A stretch of DNA of 64,000 nt from Notospermus geniculatus (lineage: Eukaryota > Nemertea > Pilidiophora > Heteronemertea > Lineidae). The notes beneath the pieces are model-generated. The model had not been told where the DNA came from and did not search any database. It saw only the letters and a list, made by a program, of their open reading frames with translations. Location of the stretch: positions 111,243 to 175,242 of the forward strand of contig NMRB01001090.1 in assembly GCA_002633025.1 (NCBI GenBank). The letters run 5' to 3'. Numbering within the stretch: the stretch's first letter is position 1; each line of letters opens with the position of its first letter. Below are positions 25,006 through 35,924 of this stretch, one piece after another. The position numbers and the translations under genes were made by a program.

Positions 25006-25215
25006 TAAACTTCCAAGATTTCTCAAATTTTTGGCGTCACTTGGGGCCTTCCTCGGGCGGGCAGTTTTTTGGTAGAAGAAGAACCAGAAAACACCAAGCT
25101 GAATCCCCTTCTATTCTACCAAAAATGTGCATGAGCTGAGGAAGGCCCCAAAAGATGCTGACTAAAAGCCTAGGGCCAAAAATTTGACAAATCTTTTGGA
25201 AGTTGACTTTCTGTT
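25006..25215. mobile_element. Palindromic element, about 210 bp
   Basis: AAACTTCCAAGATTT, CAAATTTTTGGC and GGGGCCTTCCTC on the left pair with GAGGAAGGCCCC, GGCCAAAAATTTG and AAATCTTTTGGAAGTT on the right. It looks like a MITE without a visible target duplication. Confidence 0.65.
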
Positions 25216-25377
25216 TTATCATCATTCGTTGTGCCAACTTTTGTGCTTTCTCATATTCTTTGGAGCAAAAATATAGGCCGAAGTAATATAAGATATTCTT
25301 GATATTCTTGCACAGAAAGCAGATCGGTAAACTGGTATGGTACCGGTAACTGATAAAGTTTTCTGGAAATTAGACTT

Positions 25378-25680
25378 ACATTAAGCCTAGGGCAGGCCTA
25401 GGCCTAGGCTACCGGTGCAGATGACGACGTTGAGATGTTATTCGGTGATGATGGGTCGTAACAAGAAGGACTCCACCCTATTTTTGCCAAAACAATGCCT
25501 ATTTACAGAATCTGGAATATTAGATATTTAGATGATTAGCCTAGCCTAGGACAATAGTGAATAGGGCCTAGGCCTAGTAGGCCTATATAGGCCTACATTA
25601 GGCCTACGCCGTAGGCCCTAGGCCTATAGGCCTACCGGTAGGCCTAGGCCTACGGCTACGTGAACATGAATGAAGATTCA
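25378..25680. repeat. TAGGCCTA cluster
   Basis: Dense runs of the palindromic octamer TAGGCCTA and overlapping AGGCCTAGGCC occur here, at up to one motif per 10 bp between 25560 and 25655. Smaller clusters lie at 26625-26690, 26755-26955, 27330-27390 and 27505-27600. Confidence 0.75.
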
Positions 25681-28098
25681 ACCTTGGTCCAAGATTCAAC
25701 CATCGCAATCGCATGAGGCTCGGTCTGTTTTGGGGGTTTTCACGTAAAATCGGGGTTCAGTTCTATAGGCCTATCTAGCCTATACTATAGGCCCCCGTGC
25801 ATGCCGTGACTGTACACAGTCAAACACACTGTGTACGTGTGTGTACACTGGTATATAGCCTAGGCAGGCCTCGCCTGCAACTATCCGATCAGCTGATCAG
25901 TCAGTGTGAAACCCCCCACCAACATGACCAATCCGAGCCTCATGCATTTTGCACCAAAATGAGCCTCATGCGCCTGTGTCGGGTGTGATCAGGTGATAAA
26001 CAGAGAAAATCACAATGATATCGGGTATTTCAGCAAGGTAGGAGCCTAGCTACGAACTTTGAACTTTGAAGTAAAGACATGAAAGAATGGTCAGTCATCA
26101 TGCCTGGTTTGTTTGTTTGTTTGTTTATTCATGTTTTAGTTTTAGTTTTAGTTGTTCAGGCAGGAGCATGGATCCATATCCGACTCCGCCGCTTGCCCTA
26201 CCTCTAGCCTCTGCCGGACATGTTATTTGTTCAGCACGCTTGGGCCGGTTCCCCCTAGCGGTGCGATTAGAACCCAATGTAGTAAACAAACACGCAGTCT
26301 CGCGCAACCAACCACGTGCCTATAGACACGGCCGTTACGGCGTTACGCCATGTGACCGGAAGACAGAGAACCCACGCTTTTACCTGCCCTGTTGACGCCA
26401 AGCATGCCAAGGCTTGTGTTGACGCCATGACATCAGGACATGATCTGAGACATTGTGCATGCATGGCATGTTGCATGTGTTGTGAGAGAGCCCACGCTTT
26501 TTACTTGTCATGCCTGTTGACATGGTTGACGCCATGACATGATGACCAGCGAGCAGCATCGCCAGCTGACGAGTTTAAGTAACCAGGTAACATGGGTAAC
26601 ATTATCCAACACCATGAATGATGATTAGGCCTAGGCCTACCACCATGATGGCATGAAATTTCTGGGATAGGCCTAGGCCTAGGCCCTAGCCTGTCATCTG
26701 AGCTGATTATTCAATAAATCAGCAGTGGACACAATCACGCTACCTACACCATGTACGGTATAGGCCTAGGTAGGGCCTACACCGTGACTGTACATTCGCC
26801 TGTAGGCTAGGCCTACAAACTGTAGGCTAGGCCTAGAGGCCTAGACCTAGGCCTATCATGTGTAGGCCTATGGCCCAATTTTCAAAAACTTTTAACTTCG
26901 TTAAAAAATTTTAAAAAAATTAATTAAAAAAAATCAGCCATAGCCTAGGCCTATAGATCGTTGCAGTTGATTGGGAACAACGTCTTCAGGCCAAACGCAG
27001 TCAAGGCGCAGCGTCACGTCAGTGTTGTCAGTGTTGACGCGGCCAGCGCCCATGCTTTCTCCTGTACGTCAACGACGTCACTGACGTCCCACGTGGGTTT
27101 TGTAAACTTTTTCAAGTCAAACTTTTAGATTTCCAAAGCGAGTATTCCGTTGAGCAGTTATGGATTCCCAAGTTTTTATGACCGTCATGATCCCTAGGTT
27201 CTAAGCTATCCACTGGTAGTGGTATGTTTAATTAGTGGGAGTGACCAGGAACCTGGCGACAGTCGTGAGTTGAAAAGGGCATGTGTGGTCAAATTCTCGT
27301 AAACGTTGTTCCCTACTTTTTGCATGGATCTATAGGCCTATTCATGTTGAACACACATAGGCCTAGGCCTAGGCTAACTCGATAGGCCTATATTCAGGAA
27401 GAATTTTAAGGTTTTTTTCAATCTGTCAATGCTGAACTTGTTTTGTACACAATTCTGGAGAAAATGTAGGTTGGTTTCCACAGAAGGTTTTCACGCTGTA
27501 TGTAGCCTAGGCCCTAGGCCCTAGGCCTAGCGTGATTTCACGGCCATGACGGCCTAGCGTGATTGTGTCCACTGATCAGTGGGCCTAGGCCTAAGTTCAT
27601 GAGTTGATTTTGTTCCTCCGTTTTGACCGTGTCGTCATGGTCGTGACCACAGTTTACTAGCTATTAATAAGGGTTGGCTAAAAAAGCGCAACATGGGGAG
27701 CCCAATTTTGGTCTGGAGACCAGGTTGTGTGATCAAACCTAGTAATAACCTGATAACTAACAAGTAGGTCAGGGTAAGATTAGTCATAAATAGGTGGCCT
27801 TGGCATTCCAAGAGACCGAGTGTCCTTTTCAAACTTTTATTTAGCCTTTATGTATTTTGGATGATGCAATGAATGATAACTCCCCTGCTAAGTAACTCTG
27901 GTTGACCACAATAATGTCATGCATTCACATGTCATTAAAGGTTAATTGATTGATGACAGTTTTTGGACTCGAATTAGGCATGTGTCAGGCCACAACTGGG
28001 CCAGTGCCCGCATTCCATTTTTGAATGAAATACCATACGGTACCCTGTAATAGGGATTGTTGGGCTCATAATGGCCGGGGGCCGTAGGCAAAACACCT
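25681..28098. other. Gene-free, TAGGCCTA-rich stretch
   Basis: No exon I can defend is present. Short imperfect direct repeats around CCCACGCTTTTACCTG and TTGACGCCATGACAT occur at 26370-26560. Open frames here are short and antisense to each other. Confidence 0.45.
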
Positions 28099-28292
28099 GG
28101 GCCCGTATGCATAAAGGTCGAATAAGCTTATTCCATGTATAGCTTCATGTTATAACATTAGGTTATACCTGGAATAAGCTTATTCCACCTTTATGCATAC
28201 GGGCCCTCAAGTGTAAAATTTCCCTTAAAGTATTGTTCCAAACAAAAGATAAGGGAAATTTTACACTTGAGATCTTTTATGCATACGGCCCC
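28099..28292. mobile_element. Compound GGGCCCGTATGCAT MITE with nested palindromes
   Basis: GGGCCCGTATGCATAAAGGT at 28099 pairs with ACCTTTATGCATACGGGCCC ending at 28206. A second hairpin (AAGTGTAAAATTTCCCTTA and its inverse) follows. The end TTTTATGCATACGGCCCC at 28292 is a third copy of the terminus. The ends match the Harbinger-type termini at 36741 and 36967. Confidence 0.75.
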
Positions 28293-28344
28293 TGGTCACA
28301 TTCTAGTAAAGCCTGGTCCCCTTGGAGATTTAAAAGGTGGATGT

Positions 28345-28368
28345 TGCACTTTTTTGGCCCACCCTGTA
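28345..28368. mobile_element. Solitary mariner-like terminus
   Basis: TTTTTTGGCCCACCCTGTA matches, inverted, the ends of the element at 39331-39884 and a terminus at 43371-43389. No partner end is nearby, so this is a remnant. Confidence 0.5.
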
Positions 28369-28417
28369 GAATCATTAATAAGGATACTTACATTATACTT
28401 AACCCATCAGTGAGGAA

Positions 28418-28935
28418 GTAGGCCTAAATATTGAGGTTAGCGATAATCATCACACACCTCACATATTTCAGGTAATCGAATGTCAGTGAATCAGCCCATC
28501 AGTGAGGAAGAAAATGTTGAGGTTAGCGATAGTCATCACACACCTAACACATTTCAAGTAATTGAATATCAGTGAATCAGCCCATCAGTGAGGAAGAAAA
28601 TGTTGAGGTTAGCGATAGTCATCACACACCTAACACATTTCAAGTAATTGAATATCAGTGAATCAGCCCATCAGTGAGGAAGAAAATGTTGAGGTTAGCG
28701 ATAGTCATCACACACCTCAAACATTTCAGGTACTGGTAATCGAATATCAGTGAATCAGCCCATCAGTGAGGAAGACAAATGTTGAGGTTAGCGATAGTCA
28801 TCACACACCTCAAACATTTAAGGTAATCGAATGTTAGTTAATCAGCCTGTCAGCGATTAGTGAAAGTAGAAAAATGTCCAGGTTAGCGATGGTCATCACA
28901 CACCTCACAAATTTCAGGTTAATCGAATGCAAATT
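28418..28935. repeat. Satellite array, 86-bp unit, beside the SGNH gene
   Basis: About six units carry GAGGTTAGCGATAGTCATCA, CACACCTCACACATTTCAGG and CAGTGAATCAGCCCATCAGT. It is the same family as the 81-bp array at 33760-34790 and single units at about 31880-31980 and 35665-35730. Confidence 0.85.
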
Positions 28936-28942
28936 AATGTTC

Positions 28943-31753
28943 TCATCCGTGGGAAGTCAAGAAGAATATTGCAACTGAAAGAGAAGAAAAGAGAATAGTG
29001 GTTATTCTTCAGTCTTGATGACAATGCTGGAATATTTATTGGCCGATTCTGCCCCTGTTGACCCTGCAGCTAATTGGTGAGTGGAACCGAATGTTTTCAT
29101 GTTTTTACACACGACGCGTAAGATGCTAACTAGGGACACTTTTGTCCATACTACATGGTAGGCCTAGACCCCTACTATGCACTTGGATAGTTTTCTATTT
29201 TCAGTCATGAAGCTATAAGGGTACGAACATTACATATATTGGAGAGTATTTGGAATCTTTATCTTCATGTTGTTTTTTGGGGTGATAATCACTGTACGTT
29301 GATCTTTGGTCATGGAATCTTGAGATTCTGCAATGAATAACAAAATTACTTTACCGTACTCTCTGTTATATGTCTGTAATGGTAATGTCTATGGAAAGCA
29401 GGGGTTTAGTTAGAGGGAGTTTGGAAGTCTCGGAAGTCAAAATACTTCTGAATTTTAGGTTCCAGGAAGTCAAGTACTTCCAAACAATTTTAAACTTCTA
29501 TGTATTTAAGCTTATGAAGTAAATTTAGACTTCCAATTTTAAAAGCCCCACTACTTCCTGATTTTTGGGTTATTTTGGGGTTAAGGAAGTCATAAATTCC
29601 TGTCCAAAAATGTTAACTAAACCCCTGGGAAAGGAGTGAATATGAAATGATTTGAACATAATCAATAATTACCACACTTCTTCTTTGCGATCTGAATACG
29701 CCGATGTTCTTCGTCTGAGGAATCATCTTCTTCAGTTGTGCCGGTGTGATTCACACCGACACCATAGGCTGATCCTGCAATGAACATGATGAAGAACAAA
29801 ATAAGTCATGTCAGTTGACCGCACTCCCTGTGATACCTCTCTGTGGACAGGAACCAAGGTGATGAAATGATTTGAACATAATCAATAATTACCACAGTTC
29901 TTCTTTATGACCTTAACTGGCCGATGTTCTGCTTCTTCGTCTGAAGAATCATCTTCTTCAGTTGTGCCGGTGTGATTCACACCGACACCATCATGACCAT
30001 AGGCTGATCCTGCAATGAAGAACAAAATAATTCATGTCAGTTGACTATACTCTCTGTGATACCTCTCTGAGGACAAGAACCAGTATGATGAAATGATTTG
30101 AACATAATCAAATAATTACCACAGTTCTTTATGCGCTTAACCGGCCGATGTTCTGCTTCTTCGTCTGAAGAATCTTCTTCTTCAGTTGTGCCGGTGTGAT
30201 TCACACCGACACCATCATGACCATAGGCTGATCCTGCAATGAAGAACAAAATATGTCATCGCAGTTGACCGTACACTGTGACCTCTCTGAGGACAGGAAC
30301 CAATATGATGAAGTGATTTGAACATTCAATGATTAGGCCTACCACAGTTCTTTACGAGCTTAACCGGCCGACGTTCTTCATCTGAAGAATCTTCCTCCTC
30401 AGTTGTGCCGGTGTGATTCACACCGACACCATCATGACCATAGGCTGATCCTGCAATGAAGAACAAAATAATTCATGTCAGTTGACCGTACTCTCTGTGA
30501 TACCTCTCTGAGGACAGGAACCAGTATGATGAAATGATTTGAACATAATCAAATAATTACCACAGTTCTTCTTTACAGAGCGAAGTTCTTCATCTGATGA
30601 ATCTTCCTCCTCAGTTGTGCCGGTGTGATTCACACCGACACCATCATGACCATAGGCTGATCCTGCAATGAGGAACAAAATAATTCATGTAAGTTGACCA
30701 TACTCTCTGTGATACCTCTCTGAGGACAAGAACCAGTATGATGAAATGATTTGAACATAATCTATAATTACCACAGTCCTTCTTTGTGATCTTCACAGAG
30801 CGAAGTTCTTCATCTGATGAATCTTCTTCCTCAGTTGTGCCGGTGTGATTCACACCGACACCATCATGACCACAGGCTGATTCTGCAATAAATAAAATAA
30901 TTCATGTCAGTTGACTGTACTCTCTGTGATACCTCTCTGTGGACAGGAACCATGATGAAATGATTTGAACATAATCGTTGATATAATTACCACAGTTCTT
31001 ATTCTTTGCAGTCTTCATGCTGTTTGTTCGAGCTTCTGTACATTTCAAGTTCAACAGCGCCCTCGTCCATTGCGTCACCAGCCAGCGATCTGGGTGGACT
31101 CCATCATAAAGGTGGCGGTAAGACAGTATTCTGTACTTTTTTTGGTTTTGTTTCTTTTTTCCTCTCCTTTTTATGGAGGTTGTAAAAAGTGCCCTCTCCA
31201 GTTGGATTGGGTTCGTCGAGCGATGTTCAATAAATTTGTTTATTTCATCTACATCTTCTTCCAGCTGTTTCTGTTGTTTCTTTTGTTCCAAGGTGGTGAT
31301 GGCTCTATTTGGGTTGAGTTTTCCTTTCGAGATCTTGATATTATTATATTTTTCCATGTGGCAAGGTGGAATATTTGCCACATGGACAGTGCAAGCTCCG
31401 TCTTGTTGTTTGATTTTTGACACGAAATCTAATATTTCACTTTTCACTTCCTGTGACCTGCTTTTCAAATACGTAATTTCTGTTCCGTTCCTGTTTGTCA
31501 TTTTCTTCGTCAGGCTGCATATTCCAGCAGCAAGTACTATAGATATATGTGACCTGATCTGTCGATGGTGTCTTAGATTGGCAACTTTCTTCAAAGTCAG
31601 TTCTCTTAACTCTGGAATTGTGGCCCCACCCTGGACTATGAAGTCTACTTGTATTCCTTTCATTTTCTGTATAGATCGCAATGTGGTGTCTGCAAACTTT
31701 CGTATCTCGTATCCGCGGGAATCCATAACGTAGATGTGGTAGTGATGCGCCAT
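28943..31753 (-). CDS. SGNH-hydrolase-like protein with six tandem acidic cassette exons (copy 1)
   Basis: Exon A (31753-30991) starts with an ATG directly after a candidate 3' splice site and encodes 254 residues. Ser12 in VMDSRG and Asp217/His220 in LYDGVHP fit SGNH block I and the block V DxxH dyad. A conserved AAGICSLTKK lies between, and a basic KRRGKKKQNQKK stretch precedes block V. It ends ...KNCG|GT in phase 1. Six cassette exons follow: 30882-30772, 30662-30561, 30450-30343, 30233-30120, 30009-29893 and 29774-29673. They are 102-117 nt, all multiples of three and phase 1-1. Each encodes a GSAYG...NHTGTTEEEDSSDEE motif and then a basic K-rich end with CG. A strong polypyrimidine acceptor leads to a candidate terminal exon 28974-28943 (ten codons including stop). 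The acidic serines look like CK2 sites. Substrate and role are unknown; a transposon origin is possible given the adjacent helicase. Confidence 0.7.
29399..29627. mobile_element. MITE with CAGGGGTTTAGTTA termini in the last SGNH intron
   Basis: The ends CAGGGGTTTAGTTA and TAACTAAACCCCTG are inverted. GGAAAG directly flanks both sides (29393-29398 and 29628-29633). The ends recall hAT-type MITEs, but those usually have 8-bp duplications and only 6 bp match here. The interior is rich in GAAGT and ACTTC motifs. Confidence 0.75.
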
Positions 31754-32038
31754 CTAAAGAGAAAGTTGAAAGAGGTGGTCAAAGTAGTTTCCTGCTGTGG
31801 ATGACCATTGTCATCATACACCTGCACATTTTAGGTAAGGAAATGTACTGATCGATGCTCCCAGTAGTAGGTAGGCCATATGTACCAAATTACATTTTCA
31901 GTAAACGAATGTGAGGAAATCTGCCCAATAGTGAGAAGTATGTAAATTATGTTGAGGTTAGCGATGTTCATCACACAAATACCTCTCTGTGGACAGGAAC
32001 CAATATGATGAAATGATTTGAACATGATCAATAATTAC

Positions 32039-33630
32039 CACAGTTCTTCCTTGTGATCTTCGCGCGAAGGTCTTCATCAGAGGAATCTTCCTCCTCTGTC
32101 GTGCCGGTGTGATTCACACCGGCACCATAGGCTGATCCTGCAATGAAGAACAAAATAAGTCATGTCAGTTGACCGTACTCTCCGTGATACCTCTCTGTGG
32201 ACAGGAACCAATATGATGAAATGATTTGAACATAATCAGTAATTACCACAGTTCTTCCTTACGATCTTCGTGCGAAGGTCTTCATCGGAAGAATCTTCCT
32301 GTTGTGCCGGTGTGATTCACACCGGCACCATAGGCTGATCCTGCAATGAACAAAATAAATCGTGTCAGTTGACCGTACTCTCTGTGATACCTCTCTGTGG
32401 ACAGGAACCAATATGATGAAATGATTTGAACATAATTGTTGATATAATTACCACAGTTCTTTTTTGCAACCTTCACGGAGCGAAGGTCTTCTGCATCGGA
32501 GGAATCTTCCTCCTCTGTCGTGCCGGTGTGAATCACACCGGCACCATAGGCTGATTCTGCAATGAAGAACAAAATAAATCCAGTCAGTTGACCGTACTCT
32601 CTGTGATACCTCTCTGTGGACAGGAACCAATATGATGAAATGATTTGAACATAATCAGTAATTACCACAGTTCTTCCTTACGATCTTCGTGCGAAGGTCT
32701 TCTTCATCGGAGGAATCTTCCTCCGCTGTCGTGCCGTTTGCACCATAGGCTGATCCTGCAATGAAGAACAAAATAAATCGTGTCAGTTGACCGTACTCTC
32801 TGTGATACCTCTCTGTGGACAGGAACCAATATGATGAAATGATTTGAACATAATCGTTAATATAATTACCACAGTTCTTATTCTTTGCAGTCTTTGTTTG
32901 TGCTTCTGTACGAACGAAGTTGAACAGCACCCTTGTCCATTGCTTTACCAGCCAGTCATCAGGGTGGACTCCATCATACAGGTGGCGGTATGAGAGTTTT
33001 ATATACTTTTTTTGATTTTGTTTCTTTCTTCCTCGCCTTTTTATGGAAGTTGCCAACAGTGCCCTCTCCAGTTGGATTGGGTCCTTTGAGTGATCTTGTA
33101 TGAATTTGTTTATGTCATCTATGTCTTCTTCTAGCCGTTTCTGTTGTTGCTTTTGTTCTAAGGTAGTGATGGCTCTATTTGGGTTAAGTTGTCCTTTTGA
33201 TATCTTGATGTTATTATACTTTTCCATGTGGCAAGGTGGAATATTTGCCACATGGACAGTGCAAGCTCTATCTTGTTGTTGGATCTTTGATACAAAATCG
33301 ACCATTTCTTTTTTTACTTCCTGTGACCTGCTTTTTGGATACGTAATTTCTGTTCCGTTCCTGTTTGTCATTTTCTTCGTCAGGCTACATATTCCAGCAG
33401 CGAGTACCCGGTACTACAGATATATGGGACCGGATCTGTCGATGGTGTCTTAGATTGGCAACTTTCTTCAAAGTCAGTTCTCTTAACTGTCGAATTGTGG
33501 CCCCACCCTGGACTATGAAGTCTACTTGTATTCCTTTCATTTTCTGTATAGGTCGCAATGTGGTGGCTGCAAACTTTCGTATCTCGTATCCGCGGGAATC
33601 CATAACGTAGATGTGGTACTGATGCGCCAT
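32039..33630 (-). pseudogene. SGNH-hydrolase-like gene, copy 2, frameshifted, with four cassette exons
   Basis: This is a tandem duplicate of the gene at 28943-31753, on the same strand and upstream of it. Exon A' (33630-32870) is 761 nt against 763 in copy 1. An extra CCGGTAC-type 7-bp segment near 33405-33415 breaks the frame after residue about 78; the rest stays open in another frame to the same KNCG|GT end. The four cassettes are 32755-32666 (90 nt), 32556-32452 (105), 32340-32247 (94, out of frame) and 32137-32039 (99). Block I (MDSRG) and block V (LYDGVHP) are both still recognisable. It may be a recent pseudogene, or the cassettes may be reached by readthrough splicing into copy 1. 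Confidence 0.7.
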
Positions 33631-33759
33631 CTAAAGAGAAAGATGAAAGAGGTGGTCAAAGTAGTTTCCTGCTGTGGATTACCATTGTCACCAGCACACT
33701 TTAGGTAAGGAAATGTACTGATCGATGCTCCCAGTAGTAGGTAGACCATATGTAATTAC

Positions 33760-34790
33760 CAAATTACATTTTGAGTAAACGAATGTGAATAAATCTGCCC
33801 AAAAGTGAGAATTATGTAAATTATGTTGAGGTTAGCGATTTTCATCACACACCTCACACATTTCAGGTTAATCTGCTCAGTTGTGAGAAGTACGTAAATG
33901 TTGAGGTTAGCGATAGTCATCAAACACCTCACACATTTCAGGTAAATGGATGCCACTGAATCTGCCCAAAGTACGTAAATGTCGAGGTTAGCGATAGTCA
34001 TCAAACACCTCACACATTTCAGGGAAATGGATGCCACTGAATCTGCCCAAAGTACGTAAATGTTGAGGTTAGCGATAGTCATCAAACACCTCACACATTT
34101 CAAAGAAATGGATGCCACTGAATCTGCCCAAAGTACGTAAATGTTGAGGTTAGCGATAGTCATCAAACACCTCACACATTTCAGGTAAATGGATGCCACT
34201 GAATCTGCCCAAAGTACGTAAATGTTGAGGTCAGCGATAGTCATCAAACACCTCACACATTTCAGGTAAATTGATGCCACTGAATCTGCCCAAAGTACGT
34301 AAATGTCGAGGTTAGCGATAGTCATCAAACACCTCGCACATTTCAGGGAAATGGATGCCACTGAATCTGCCCAGTATTGAGATATACGTAAATGTTGAGG
34401 TTGGGAACAAGATAATGATGATGATGAATGTGAGGTTAGCGATAGCCATCACACACCTCAGAGATTTCAAGTTAAACCAATGCCAGTGGATCTGTCCATC
34501 AGTGATAAGTATGTAAATTATGTAGAGGTTAGCGATAGTCATCACACACCTCACACATTTCGTTCAACGAATGCCAAAGCCAGTGAATCAGCCCATCAGA
34601 GTACATGTAGAGGTTAGCGATGGCCATCACACACCTCGCAAATGTGAAGTAAACAAATGCCAGTGAATCCGCCCAGTTGGGAAAAGTACATAAATGGCGA
34701 AGTTAGCGATACTTATCACACACCTCGCACATTTCAGATAAATGGATGTCAGCGAACCAGCCCATCAGTGAGAAATACGTAAATGTTGAG
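33760..34790. repeat. Satellite array, 81-bp unit
   Basis: About twelve units of GAGGTTAGCGATAGTCATCA, CACCTCACACATTTCAGG and GCCACTGAATCTGCCC are present. The best-conserved units are exactly 81 bp, so one minus-strand frame stays open for 201 codons (27-residue period). It has no start context or domain. The array lies between the helicase fragment and SGNH copy 2. Confidence 0.85.
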
Positions 34791-35664
34791 CAACCTGAAC
34801 AACAGGGCACAAGCCTCCAAAAAACCTGGTGACGTTGCGTCGGTTTGTGACCCTGACGAACAACAGTCAAATCCGCCATTTTGCGTAAGGTTATGTGATG
34901 CGTCGCGCCTCACAGCGCCGGTGTGGAAGAACTACTTCCGCGGTAAAAGTAGTCCTAAAGAAATGACATAAACTCTGATAAATATTTGCTACTTTTATTG
35001 TATTTTATGATGATTTCAGATGAAATAAATATATTTAAGTCAATTTATTCGCATATTTACATCAGAAGACCCATAATAGCATATTTTATTGTTTTGGGAA
35101 TCTGGCAAACGCGCAGTGGACGCACAGCATCAGAACAGCGAAATGCATGTCAGTGCACTGTACATTCTGTACTGTATGGCATAATGGCGGGAACCCCGGG
35201 GAANACACACAGTGGCACTGTCAGTGCACGCACTGTATCAGAACAGCGAAATGCATGTCATTGCGCTGTACATTCTGTAGTGTATGGCATGATGGCGGGG
35301 AATCCCCGACGGAAATCCCGATTTGGCCGAGCAAAACTAGACTAAGCAAAAACGCACAGTAACTCGCAAAATCTTAGTAAAATTCACTTTTGTGTGTCAT
35401 ATTGTATTAAATTATCCCAAAACTGACATCGTTAGGTTCTTTTACGACACAAAAGTGATGAGTTTTACCGAACTATATCTTCTAGTGGATGAGTCAAAGT
35501 AGTCCGAAAGTAGATCCAGGTGGTTCGGTCGCCGCATCACTATCCCACCTATAGGTGGGGGCGCAATAAGATATTCAAGATGGCGGCGGTGATTTTTCCT
35601 CCGGGACTAAATCCCAAACCCAAGTCTCGCAAAATCTCGCGGGATTTGGTCCCGGTGTTCCGGT
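34791..35664. repeat. Stretch with a 100-bp direct duplication
   Basis: Two near-identical segments at about 35110-35205 and 35225-35310 share ATCAGAACAGCGAAATGCAT and TGTATGGCAT(A/G)ATGGCGG. One N at 35204 lies between them. The rest holds no recognised feature. A CTCGCAAAATCTCGCGGGAT segment at about 35625 is a short inverted repeat. Confidence 0.55.
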
Positions 35665-35850
35665 TGAAATGTTGAGGTTAGCGATATTCGTCACACACCT
35701 CACACATTTCAGGAGTAGGAAGTAAATCTGAAGGTCATCACATATCCAGTACATTGGAGATAATTGACGGTCAGTGAATCGGTCCAGTAAGTTGTATATG
35801 TGAAGGTTAGCAAAAGTAATCGGACATCTATCACATTTCAGATAATCAAT
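35665..35850. repeat. Outlying satellite units
   Basis: One clear unit (GAGGTTAGCGATATTCGTCA, CACACCTCACACATTTCAGG) and one degraded unit of the 81-86 bp family lie just 3' of the helicase fragment. They tie the helicase and SGNH regions together. Confidence 0.6.
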
Positions 35851-35924
35851 TCGAAATTGCAAATTTGTGAAAATGTCACTGTCCTAAAGTATTAAGCAGG
35901 TGGAGAACCGTGATTGTGAAGTTC

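Noticed and set aside
31173-31733. 186-aa plus-strand ORF
   Set aside because: It is the exact antisense of the SGNH-like exon A, which has clear motifs. The same applies to 30965-31420 and 33100-33453.
33880-34300. Repeated TTTCAGGTAA motifs as recursive splice sites
   Set aside because: They are on the plus strand, opposite to all genes found here, and are explained by the satellite unit.
33756-34361. 201-aa minus-strand ORF with a 27-residue repeat (LKCVRCLMTIANLNIYV...)
   Set aside because: It is the 81-bp satellite read in one frame. The length being a multiple of three keeps it open. Other parts of the same array are shifted.
28418-34790. Regular 81-86 bp repeats that look CRISPR-like
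   Set aside because: The units are contiguous without unique spacers, and the DNA is eukaryotic with introns.
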